Positions 1-4,213 of a DNA stretch of 5,575 nucleotides are shown in pieces. The translations under genes and the position numbers were made by a program. This DNA is from Candidatus Adiutrix sp. (GTDB taxonomy: Bacteria > Desulfobacterota > Desulfarculia > Adiutricales > Adiutricaceae), in assembly GCA_031273445.1 (NCBI GenBank), contig JAISRV010000136.1:1-5575 (forward strand). The letters run 5' to 3'. Positions within the stretch are counted from its first letter, which is position 1. Each line of letters starts with the position of its first letter. The notes under the pieces are model-generated. The model saw only the letters and a program-made list of their open reading frames with translations, was not told the DNA's origin and did not search any database.

Positions 1-737
1 CCGGAATTAGTCAGAATCGCCGTGTTGATCCCGATGACTTCGCCGTCAATATTCAGAAGGGGGCCGCCGGAGTTGCCGGGGTTGATGGAGGCGTCGGTCT
101 GGAGATAGTCGTCGTAGGCCCCTCTTATGCCGGAGATCGCGCGGCGCTCGCGGGCGGAAATAATGCCGGCGGTGACGGAATGCTCCATTTGCATGGGGCT
201 GCCTATGGCCACGACCCAGTCGCCGACTTTAACGGCGTCGGAATCGCCCATGGCCAGATAGGGGTAGACGCCTTCCTTTTTCAGCTTGATCAGGGCCAGA
301 TCGGTCTTGGGGTCGCGGCCGACGATGTCGGCGTGAATCTCCTCGCCTTCAGCCAGTTTTACCGTGATGTCCTCCGCGCCTTCGACCACGTGGTTATTGG
401 TGACGATATAGCCCGCGGGGTCGAAGATGAAGCCGCTGCCGAGCGACTGGGCTTTACGGTCTCCGCCGCCGCGCGGGCCGAAAAAGAACTCGAAGAAAGG
501 ATCCTGCCGGCCGAAGGGGTCGGTCATACGAGGGTTCTGATTGGTTTTGATGACTTTGACGGCGGAAATATTGACCACCGCCGGCCCGACTTTTTCCACC
601 ATCGGCGCGAAAGAAGGCATGGCGGCCAGGGCGCGCGTGTCCGCCTGGCCGGAAGCGGCGCCGGACTGGGCCCAGGCCGGCGGAGCGGCCAAAGCCGCCG
701 CCAGCATGGCGACGGCGAGAGTTTTTTTTATGCTCAT
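1..737 (-). CDS. HtrA/Deg-family periplasmic serine endoprotease (3' end cut off by window edge)
   Basis: This is the N-terminal 245 residues of a trypsin-like periplasmic protease of the DegP/DegQ/MucD (HtrA) group. The group degrades or refolds misfolded envelope proteins. Residues 1-23 form a signal peptide (KK, a hydrophobic Ala/Leu core, cleavage probably after AWA). Residues 66-97 match the flexible LA-loop region, rich in Phe and Gly, that precedes the conserved SLGSGF strand. The full catalytic triad is visible: His116 in TNNHVV, Asp146 in TDLALI and Ser223 in GNSGGPL. The PDZ domains expected downstream lie outside the window, so DegP and DegQ types cannot be separated. The start is supported by a GGAGGA Shine-Dalgarno at 750-745, seven bases upstream. 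The gene lies 55 bases behind the DUF1844 gene and may share its transcript, although the AT-rich gap could hold its own promoter. Family assignment is firm; the exact paralogue is not known. Confidence 0.97.
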   Translation of the reverse strand, partial: MSIKKTLAVAMLAAALAAPPAWAQSGAASGQADTRALAAMPSFAPMVEKVGPAVVNISAVKVIKTNQNPRMTDPFGRQDPFFEFFFGPRGGGDRKAQSLGSGFIFDPAGYIVTNNHVVEGAEDITVKLAEGEEIHADIVGRDPKTDLALIKLKKEGVYPYLAMGDSDAVKVGDWVVAIGSPMQMEHSVTAGIISARERRAISGIRGAYDDYLQTDASINPGNSGGPLLNIDGEVIGINTAILTNS

Positions 738-744
738 CCGTATA

Positions 745-750
745 TCCTCC
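745..750 (-). promoter_or_regulatory. Ribosome binding site of the HtrA gene
   Basis: GGAGGA on the minus strand, seven bases before the ATG at 737. It fixes the start of the protease at the residue that gives a proper signal peptide. Confidence 0.85.
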
Positions 751-792
751 ACATTAACATTTATTAAATTACGCTCCGAAAATTAAACTCCG

Positions 793-1194
793 CTAAGCGC
801 GGGCCTGGACGAATTTCAGACGCAGGTCGTAAAGCAGCGTTTCCAGTAGAGACGCTTCCTCCGCCTGTAGGTTGCCGCGGGTTTTGTCTTGCAAAATGGC
901 CAAAAGGTCGATGGTGTGCTGGGCCGCCGGAAGGTTCGGAGGCGTGGGCGGGGCGCCGGGCTCGGGGTTTTCTCCCAGATGCATAAGCGCCGAGGTGGCC
1001 AAGCCGATCAGAAGGCCGGCGAAACTGGCCGGGGGAAGGCCCGCGGAGGAAACGCCGGCCCCTCCGGCGCCCCGCGCCCCGCCGGGCTTTGTTTCGCCGG
1101 CGGCCGTCGGCTTTGCGGAGGCTTCCGCTTCTTCCCGAATCTCCCCTTCTTTGGAAAACAAACGTTTATCATTCACGGTGAATTCTTCAGGCAT
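793..1194 (-). CDS. DUF1844 domain protein
   Basis: A 133-residue cytosolic-looking protein of the DUF1844 family, whose function is unknown. The conserved core covers about residues 57-80 (SFAGLLIGLATSALMHLGE followed by a Pro/Gly turn) and 87-130 (a TIDLLAILQDKTRGNL segment, then LLETLLYDLRLKFVQ). Together they match the family pattern of a short hydrophobic helix, the ALxHLGE motif and two amphipathic helices. Residues 1-23 are charged. Residues 24-55 are a low-complexity Ala/Gly/Pro linker, probably disordered. No signal peptide is present. An ATG start at 1194 is supported by GAGG at 1205-1202 with seven bases of spacing. A sigma-70-like promoter lies about 75 bases upstream, and the htrA-like gene follows after 55 bases, so the two may be co-transcribed. 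The family is known mainly from deltaproteobacteria and related groups (background knowledge); the role here cannot be derived from sequence. Confidence 0.9.
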   Translation of the reverse strand: MPEEFTVNDKRLFSKEGEIREEAEASAKPTAAGETKPGGARGAGGAGVSSAGLPPASFAGLLIGLATSALMHLGENPEPGAPPTPPNLPAAQHTIDLLAILQDKTRGNLQAEEASLLETLLYDLRLKFVQARA

Positions 1195-1266
1195 GGCTAA
1201 ACCTCATAATATTTGCCGCCGCGCTGGGCTTGAAAGATCCTTCGGCCAAAATTCGCATTCTTATAT

Positions 1267-1295
1267 ATTTTAATACAGCCTCCCCCTTAACGCAA
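1267..1295 (-). promoter_or_regulatory. Predicted sigma-70-type promoter for DUF1844 (and perhaps htrA)
   Basis: Minus strand: -35 TTGCGT (1295-1290), 17-base spacer, -10 TAAAAT (1272-1267). Transcription would start near 1260 and give a leader of about 65 bases to the ATG at 1194. The -35 hexamer matches consensus at four of six positions and the -10 at five of six, with ideal spacing. It sits in the 198-base gap between the toxin gene and the DUF1844 gene. Confidence 0.55.
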
Positions 1296-1321
1296 GCGCG
1301 GCGAACCGGCTCGGCGCTTAA

Positions 1322-1333
1322 ACCTGATCAGGT
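1322..1333. promoter_or_regulatory. 12-bp perfect palindrome upstream of the DUF1844 promoter
   Basis: ACCTGATCAGGT is a perfect palindrome centred about 32 bases upstream of the predicted -35 box. That is a usual place for an activator or repressor site. It lies downstream of the toxin stop at 1393. It is too short without a loop to be a terminator. No regulator is identified. Confidence 0.35.
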
Positions 1334-1392
1334 CAACCGCATCATATGAAATGCTGTGAGGGGCTTTTGGTCGAGTCGCCGATGGGAGCGCT

Positions 1393-1662
1393 TCATTTGT
1401 AAATTTCGCGCCTATTCCCGATTTTAACCACGACGATGCAAATTTTTTCGTCTTCAATGCGGCGCAAGATACGGTAATCACCTGCTCGGTAACGCCACAA
1501 GCCGGCTAGAGTCGGCCCTACGAGGGCTTTTCCTGCGTCTCGCGGGTTTTCCATGGGGCGCAAGCGCTGATGCAGAAATTTCAATATTCGTTTCGCTTCC
1601 GTTGCGCCAAGCTTCGCCAGGTCTTTTCGCGCTTCCGGCGATAACTCAATATTCCAGGTCAT
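1393..1662 (-). CDS. RelE/ParE-superfamily toxin (RelE-like mRNA interferase)
   Basis: An 89-residue basic protein with the RelE fold pattern: N-terminal strand (WNIELSPEA), helical hairpin (residues 10-35, ARKDLAKLG...), then the core strands LWRYRAGDYRILRRI and KICIVVVKIGNRREIYK. RelE-type toxins cleave mRNA in the ribosomal A site. Positions corresponding to the E. coli RelE catalytic residues appear present: Arg64 in DYRIL (RelE R61), Arg84 or Arg85 in GNRRE (RelE R81) and Tyr88 (RelE Y87). Basic residues Arg57 and Arg59 lie near the RelE lysines. These residues favour an active RNase over a ParE gyrase poison, but this rests on alignment by eye. The gene overlaps the antitoxin by 17 bases and has only a weak GAAAG site, so translational coupling to the antitoxin is likely. 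Length is typical and no frame damage is visible. Confidence 0.9.
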   Translation of the reverse strand: MTWNIELSPEARKDLAKLGATEAKRILKFLHQRLRPMENPRDAGKALVGPTLAGLWRYRAGDYRILRRIEDEKICIVVVKIGNRREIYK

Positions 1663-1870
1663 ATTCTTTCATCACGTCTTCAAGCGGCATCGCCTTTTCT
1701 CCGCTGGCCTTGAAGCGCAAATAGGCGGCTTCGGCCATATACGCATCTTCCAGGTCTTCCAGGTGCGTAAGAATGGCTTCCTTGGCGTAATAGCTCTTGG
1801 TGCGGCCAGTGGCCTTCGCCAAGGCCTCAAGACGGCTTTCGATTTCTTCCGGCAATCGTAGGGCTAGCAT
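1646..1870 (-). CDS. RelB-type ribbon-helix-helix antitoxin
   Basis: A 74-residue protein. Residues 1-45 follow the ribbon-helix-helix pattern: a short strand (LALRLP), helix EEIESRLEALAKATG, then TKSYYAKEAILTHLEDLEDAY. This is the DNA-binding dimer fold of RHH/RelB antitoxins. The acidic C-terminal part (about residues 46-74, ending EYDLEY) would wrap around and neutralise the toxin. It is encoded first and overlaps the RelE-like gene by 17 bases, the usual order for relBE modules. An AAAGGA site at 1885-1880 lies nine bases before the ATG. A palindromic operator and promoter sit directly upstream, consistent with autorepression by the antitoxin alone or by the toxin-antitoxin complex. Family assignment is confident; the operator assignment is inference. 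Confidence 0.9.
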   Translation of the reverse strand: MLALRLPEEIESRLEALAKATGRTKSYYAKEAILTHLEDLEDAYMAEAAYLRFKASGEKAMPLEDVMKEYDLEY

Positions 1871-1887
1871 TATTTTTTATCCTTTAC

Positions 1888-1925
1888 TGCTATACATATA
1901 TAGCATAAAGGCGTTTTACGAGCAA
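1888..1925 (-). promoter_or_regulatory. Toxin-antitoxin promoter with overlapping palindromic operator
   Basis: Minus strand: -35 TTGCTC (1925-1920), exactly 17 bases, -10 TATATA (1902-1897). The -10 box lies inside an 18-bp inverted repeat, TGCTATA-CATA-TATAGCA (1888-1905, 7-bp arms, 4-bp centre). Such a site bound by a ribbon-helix-helix antitoxin would block RNA polymerase. This is the classic autoregulated toxin-antitoxin layout. The antitoxin ATG is at 1870. Confidence 0.7.
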
Positions 1926-1981
1926 CGACGTAAATCTCGCGTATCGGCTTTACGGCGAATATCCGCGAGGAGATGAAGCGT

Positions 1982-2009
1982 CCGGCGGCCGCGCGGCCTG
2001 GGGCGCCGG
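1982..2009. repeat. GC-rich inverted repeat behind the porin gene
   Basis: CCGGCG (1982-1987) pairs with CGCCGG (2004-2009), enclosing the 12-bp palindrome GGCCGCGCGGCC. It begins immediately after the porin stop codon. It could fold at the 3' end of the porin mRNA, but no T run follows, so it is not called an intrinsic terminator. Confidence 0.4.
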
Positions 2010-3401
2010 TTATTTCGTCAGGGGGATGGTCATTGAGAATTTCAGGTCGTGTTCGTCCTGAAAGGCGTTAAGGAAGCCGTTCCAGCTGGGGAGGCCTGTC
2101 CTGTTGTCGTAATTGGTGAAATGGAGGGCGAAGACGGCGCCTTTCAGGAAGCCTTCCGGCACGGCATAGGACAGATCAAGGCCGAAAGCCGTTTCCTTGA
2201 GCCGGGCGGGGTAGTCACGGGCCTGGCCTCCCCAGCCGTGGGCGCCGGAAACCGCGGCCCTAACGCCGGTCAGGCCCAGGTCGTCCAGCGAGCGGCCGAT
2301 TTTTATGAAAACGGCTTTTTCCTCATGGTGGTTCCAGTCGGAACGCAGGTCCCACCAGGGTTCGTAAGCGCCGTTGGCCCCGCCATAGCGGCTGATCAGG
2401 CGGTAGGCGAAATAGCCCGCGTTTTCTGGGTTTTTGTTGGGGGCCCGGGTGTAGGTGAAATCCAGGTTAAAGGACCAGGGACCCCGGTCGTAACGCGCGG
2501 CCAGATACTGTTGGAGGGCGGTGGAGCTGAAATTGTCGTTGCCCGTGCCGGCGGGGTTGTCCAGGTCGTCCATCAGGTAAGTCTGCCAGGTCAGGTACAG
2601 CCGGTCGCCGCCCTGCGGGAGGGCGTATTTGGCTTTGAAGTGAGCGTTCCAAAGGTAATGTTCGGATTCGCCGTAGGCTGCTTCCAGGCTAAGAGCCTCG
2701 TTCAATTCGTAACGCGCCCCGAAGGACCACAATTGGCTGACGTCGGTTTGGCCGTCGTTTTTTTTGAACTTGTAGACCTCATTAAACCAGGGCGCTTTGT
2801 ATTGATTGGCCCAGGTCAGGGCCAGGGCCAGGCGGCCGAGGTTCAGGCCCGCTTCGGCGCCCTGATAAGAGCCGGGCAGAAACGACCAGTTGACGCCCAT
2901 GACGCCGGGGCCGCTAGGCTGGAAGTAGCCGGCTCTGGCCCAGAGCGGCCCGGCCTTGAATTTGACGGCCGCCTTATAGACGGAAGCCGCGTTTTTGGCT
3001 TTTTTCTTCGACCAGTCCGGCTGCCAGGGGTCGCGGTCCGGGAAAAAATTCATCTCGTGGTGGGGGTCGCCTTCGTTGTAAAAGTCATAGCCGCCGAAAA
3101 CGCCGAAATCCAGGCCCAGACGCCCGGCCAGGAAACCTGATTCAAAATCCAGGGCCAACAGGCTGGAGGCGTGGCTGAGGTTCGTCTCGAAATGGTCCGT
3201 GTTCAGGTCATAGCGATCGCGGTAACGCTGGAAGTAATGCCAGGAGGCTTTGAAGGCGGCGTCGCGCCAAAATGGCGAAGCGTCAGCCCGCCGGCCCCCC
3301 GGGCCGGGGCCGGATTTTTCGTCGTCGGCCCAGACCGTCAGGGCTGGAATCAGACAAAAAACGAACATAAACGCGAGAAAAAAACGCCTCTTTCTATCCA
3401 T
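2010..3401 (-). CDS. OprD/ChiP-like outer-membrane porin
   Basis: A 463-residue outer-membrane beta-barrel protein. Residues 1-25 are a signal peptide (RKRR, hydrophobic core, cleavage after VWA). The mature part alternates short aromatic-rich amphipathic strands with Gly/Asp/Asn turns throughout. OprD-family landmarks seen by eye are the GFLAGRLGLDFGVFGGYDFYNEG strand pair near residues 89-111, the VKFKAGPLWARAGYFQPSGPGV strand near 146-167 and NWSFLPGSYQGAEAG near 171-185, which resembles the family's LLPxTFxG motif. Length is close to the 420-450 residues of OprD-type channels, which admit amino acids, small peptides or chito-oligosaccharides; the substrate here cannot be told. The final strand ends in IPLTK rather than the common terminal Phe. 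GGAGG at 3411-3407 precedes the ATG by five bases. The gene starts 15 bases after the small gene 3740-3417, so the two probably share a transcript. General porin type is confident; OprD assignment is moderate. Confidence 0.8.
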   Translation of the reverse strand: MDRKRRFFLAFMFVFCLIPALTVWADDEKSGPGPGGRRADASPFWRDAAFKASWHYFQRYRDRYDLNTDHFETNLSHASSLLALDFESGFLAGRLGLDFGVFGGYDFYNEGDPHHEMNFFPDRDPWQPDWSKKKAKNAASVYKAAVKFKAGPLWARAGYFQPSGPGVMGVNWSFLPGSYQGAEAGLNLGRLALALTWANQYKAPWFNEVYKFKKNDGQTDVSQLWSFGARYELNEALSLEAAYGESEHYLWNAHFKAKYALPQGGDRLYLTWQTYLMDDLDNPAGTGNDNFSSTALQQYLAARYDRGPWSFNLDFTYTRAPNKNPENAGYFAYRLISRYGGANGAYEPWWDLRSDWNHHEEKAVFIKIGRSLDDLGLTGVRAAVSGAHGWGGQARDYPARLKETAFGLDLSYAVPEGFLKGAVFALHFTNYDNRTGLPSWNGFLNAFQDEHDLKFSMTIPLTK

Positions 3402-3416
3402 TCGCGCCTCCGCCGG

Positions 3417-3740
3417 CTATGGAGTTTGATCATTTTTTGAATAAACGTAAACCAGCCCGTCCAGGTTATGGACATTGCGGAGCGTTTCCGGCGTCGCCGA
3501 GAGAATGCCCCGTTCCAGAAAGCCGAGCAACTGGCCGGCCAAGCCCATGTCCGCGAGGGAGGGGAGATGCGTCGCCCGCTGGTTTTCCAGGGAAACGGCC
3601 TGCCCTGGGGCGTTGGGCCGGGGACAGGAGGCTGTTTTCAAAACCGAAGCGAAGTCCACGGGCTGGGCCGTTTTTTCCGAAGCTTTGGCGTCTCTTGCTC
3701 CCGTGAGCGCTGGTGGAGGCGTAAACTGGTATATTTTCAT
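3417..3740 (-). CDS. Small hypothetical protein upstream of the porin
   Basis: A 107-residue protein that I do not recognise. It has no signal peptide or membrane segment. The N-terminal half (MKIYQFTPPPALTGARDAKA, then a run with VDFASVLKTA) is Pro/Ala/Ser-rich and probably unstructured. The C-terminal 45 residues look folded and helical (LADMGLAGQLLGFLERGILS), ending with the hydrophobic stretch NLDGLVYVYSKN. The start at 3740 is preferred because AAAGG (3754-3750) lies nine bases upstream. An in-frame ATG at 3806 has no ribosome binding site and would add a Pro/Gly-rich segment across a nine-C run. The porin gene begins 15 bases downstream, suggesting an operon. A sigma-28-like promoter lies about 110 bases upstream. 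The FASVL motif and that promoter hint at a flagellar or motility regulon, but this is weak inference. Confidence 0.65.
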   Translation of the reverse strand: MKIYQFTPPPALTGARDAKASEKTAQPVDFASVLKTASCPRPNAPGQAVSLENQRATHLPSLADMGLAGQLLGFLERGILSATPETLRNVHNLDGLVYVYSKNDQTP

Positions 3741-3777
3741 GGGCGCCCGCCTTTCCAGAAATGTGTCAACGCGCTCG

Positions 3778-3797
3778 CCCCCCCCCGGTTTCGGGGG
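3778..3797. repeat. Nine-C run and GC hairpin in the leader of the small gene
   Basis: Nine consecutive C (3778-3786) overlap a 6-bp perfect hairpin: CCCCCG (3782-3787), loop GTTT, CGGGGG (3792-3797). It lies 38-57 bases upstream of the preferred ATG at 3740. No T run follows on either strand, so it is not a standard terminator. It would form a stable structure in the leader RNA. Homopolymer runs of this length can slip during replication. Confidence 0.6.
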
Positions 3798-3845
3798 CTG
3801 GCGCATTAGTCAAGAGCCGAGGCCGAGGCTTTGTTGAGCCCAGGC

Positions 3846-3879
3846 TTTCAAATAGCTTATCGGGACGCTTGATTTGAAA
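3846..3879. repeat. 8-bp inverted repeat around the sigma-28-like promoter
   Basis: TTTCAAAT (3846-3853) and ATTTGAAA (3872-3879) are perfect reverse complements 18 bases apart. They flank the proposed -10 box and reach into the -35 box. They could be an operator, or a weak hairpin in any read-through RNA. Confidence 0.45.
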
Positions 3880-3884
3880 CTTGA
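3857..3884 (-). promoter_or_regulatory. Sigma-28 (FliA)-like promoter candidate
   Basis: Minus strand: TCAAGTTT (3884-3877), 12 bases, CCCGATAA (3864-3857). The enteric sigma-28 consensus is TAAAGTTT-N11-GCCGATAA, so each half matches seven of eight bases, but the spacer is one base longer than ideal. Transcription would start near 3850 and read into the small gene (ATG 3740) and the porin. No convincing sigma-70 promoter was found in the same leader. Confidence 0.4.
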
Positions 3885-3914
3885 GTTTTTTTTCAGCTAA
3901 ACCTGAAGTTTTTT

Positions 3915-3971
3915 CTATGCGGCTACATCAGCAGCTCTATGGTGTAGGCGAATTTTCGTCTCATCGCTCAT
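3915..3971 (-). other. Micro-ORF C of the repeat chain (18 residues)
   Basis: It reads MSDETKIRLHHRAADVAA and then TAG. Its first six residues are identical to those of micro-ORF B, but it leaves the repeat after residue 6. Its ATG overlaps the stop of micro-ORF B as ATGA. There is only a weak GGAA upstream. It may be a translated peptide or a decayed copy of the repeat. Confidence 0.25.
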
Positions 3972-4028
3972 TTGTTCCGCTCGTTACGCCTTTTTGTTTC
4001 ATCGCTCATTTGTTCCGTTCATTACGCC
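3953..4028. repeat. 38-bp tandem duplication
   Basis: Two directly adjacent 38-bp units, 3953-3990 and 3991-4028, differ at four positions only. Each contains TCATCGCTCATTTGTTCCG (3961-3979 and 3999-4017). The four differences are transitions at unit positions 5, 8, 28 and 31. On the minus strand each unit contains AAATGAGCGATGA, where the stop of one micro-ORF overlaps the ATG of the next. Two units only, with no spacers, so this is not a CRISPR array. Confidence 0.95.
3968..4009 (-). other. Micro-ORF B of the repeat chain (13 residues)
   Basis: It reads MSDETKRRNERNK and then TGA. It overlaps the stop of the preceding ORF (4006-4134) and the start of the next (3915-3971) by ATGA. The 38-base repeat period equals the 42-base ORF minus the 4-base overlap. 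Its C-terminal NERNK is shared with the upstream 42-residue ORF, and its N-terminal MSDETK with the downstream one. Confidence 0.25.
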
Positions 4029-4134
4029 CCGCCATTTTAAGCGCTGACAGCCGGCAGTTCTCAAAGTAAGCTAATATTTTTAAAAAGCGGTCGCCCCCGA
4101 AGAGGGGCGACGGAGCGAAGCGACCGGTTGACAT
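4006..4134 (-). CDS. Possible 42-residue small ORF ending in the tandem repeat
   Basis: An uninterrupted minus-strand frame from ATG at 4134 to TGA at 4006. It begins MSTGRFAPSPLFGGDRFLK, continues through ILAYFENC and ends ALKMAGRNERNK. GAGGAG (4150-4145) lies ten bases upstream, a plausible though slightly distant ribosome binding site. Its last codons lie in repeat unit 2, and its stop overlaps micro-ORF B. Against coding: the first half runs through a GC-rich hairpin that looks like the transcription terminator of the lipoprotein gene, and the ORF is short. I do not recognise the protein. It could equally be chance translation of a dispersed non-coding repeat. Confidence 0.25.
   Translation of the reverse strand: MSTGRFAPSPLFGGDRFLKILAYFENCRLSALKMAGRNERNK
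4081..4111 (-). terminator. Predicted intrinsic terminator of the lipoprotein transcript
   Basis: Minus strand: stem GTCGCCCC (4111-4104), loop TCTTCG, stem GGGGCGAC (4097-4090), then CGCTTTTTA (T run 4086-4082). This 8-bp perfect GC stem plus a T run fits a rho-independent terminator about 100 bases after the lipoprotein stop. An upstream segment, CGGTCGC (4126-4120), can also pair with GCGACCG (4094-4088). That gives two mutually exclusive folds. Confidence 0.65.
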
Positions 4135-4150
4135 GCCTAAAAGGCTCCTC

Positions 4151-4180
4151 GCCAGGCAAAAATCACATTTTTTGCCTGGC
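4151..4180. repeat. 12-bp perfect inverted repeat after the lipoprotein gene
   Basis: GCCAGGCAAAAA (4151-4162) and TTTTTGCCTGGC (4169-4180) are separated by six bases. The arms carry the A and T runs inside the stem, so the structure is nearly the same on both strands. It may stall polymerase or protect the mRNA 3' end. No separate T tail follows. A second, short inverted repeat, GGCTGC/GCAGCC, overlaps its right end (4178-4191). Confidence 0.8.
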
Positions 4181-4213
4181 TGCGGGCAGCCCCGCCAAGC
4201 CGAACATTTATAT

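Noticed and set aside
180..767. Plus-strand open frame opposite the protease
   Set aside because: The opposite strand carries the full HtrA triad in frame, so this is a shadow.
872..1273. Plus-strand open frames opposite the DUF1844 gene
   Set aside because: The DUF1844 core and ribosome binding site are on the minus strand. The plus frames are composition artefacts.
1287..1481. Minus-strand 64-codon frame at the toxin 3' end
   Set aside because: It overlaps the RelE-like coding sequence in another frame, has no ribosome binding site and spans the region behind the toxin stop.
1926..2009. Gene remnant between the porin and the antitoxin promoter
   Set aside because: Short open frames exist on the plus strand, but no start, ribosome binding site or recognisable peptide supports one.
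2049..3140. Long plus-strand open frame (363 codons)
   Set aside because: It lies fully antisense to the porin gene. The minus frame has a signal peptide, barrel pattern and ribosome binding site, while the plus frame shows only low-complexity Val/Gly/Ala content typical of antisense GC-rich DNA.
3764..3769. Perfect TTGACA (-35) on the minus strand
   Set aside because: No -10-like hexamer occurs 16-18 bases downstream. That stretch is GC-rich and already reaches the ribosome binding site and start codon.
3741..3806. Upstream ATG (3806) as start of the small gene
   Set aside because: There is no Shine-Dalgarno before it, and the added residues are Pro/Gly-rich and derive from a hairpin and C run. 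The ATG at 3740 has AAAGG at a good distance.
3953..4028. CRISPR array
   Set aside because: There are only two units, directly adjacent with no unique spacers, and no cas genes are present.
3881..4069. Plus-strand 62-codon frame across the 38-bp repeats
   Set aside because: The two repeat copies are read in different frames, base differences are not silent there, and no ribosome binding site was seen. The minus-strand micro-ORFs explain the repeat better.
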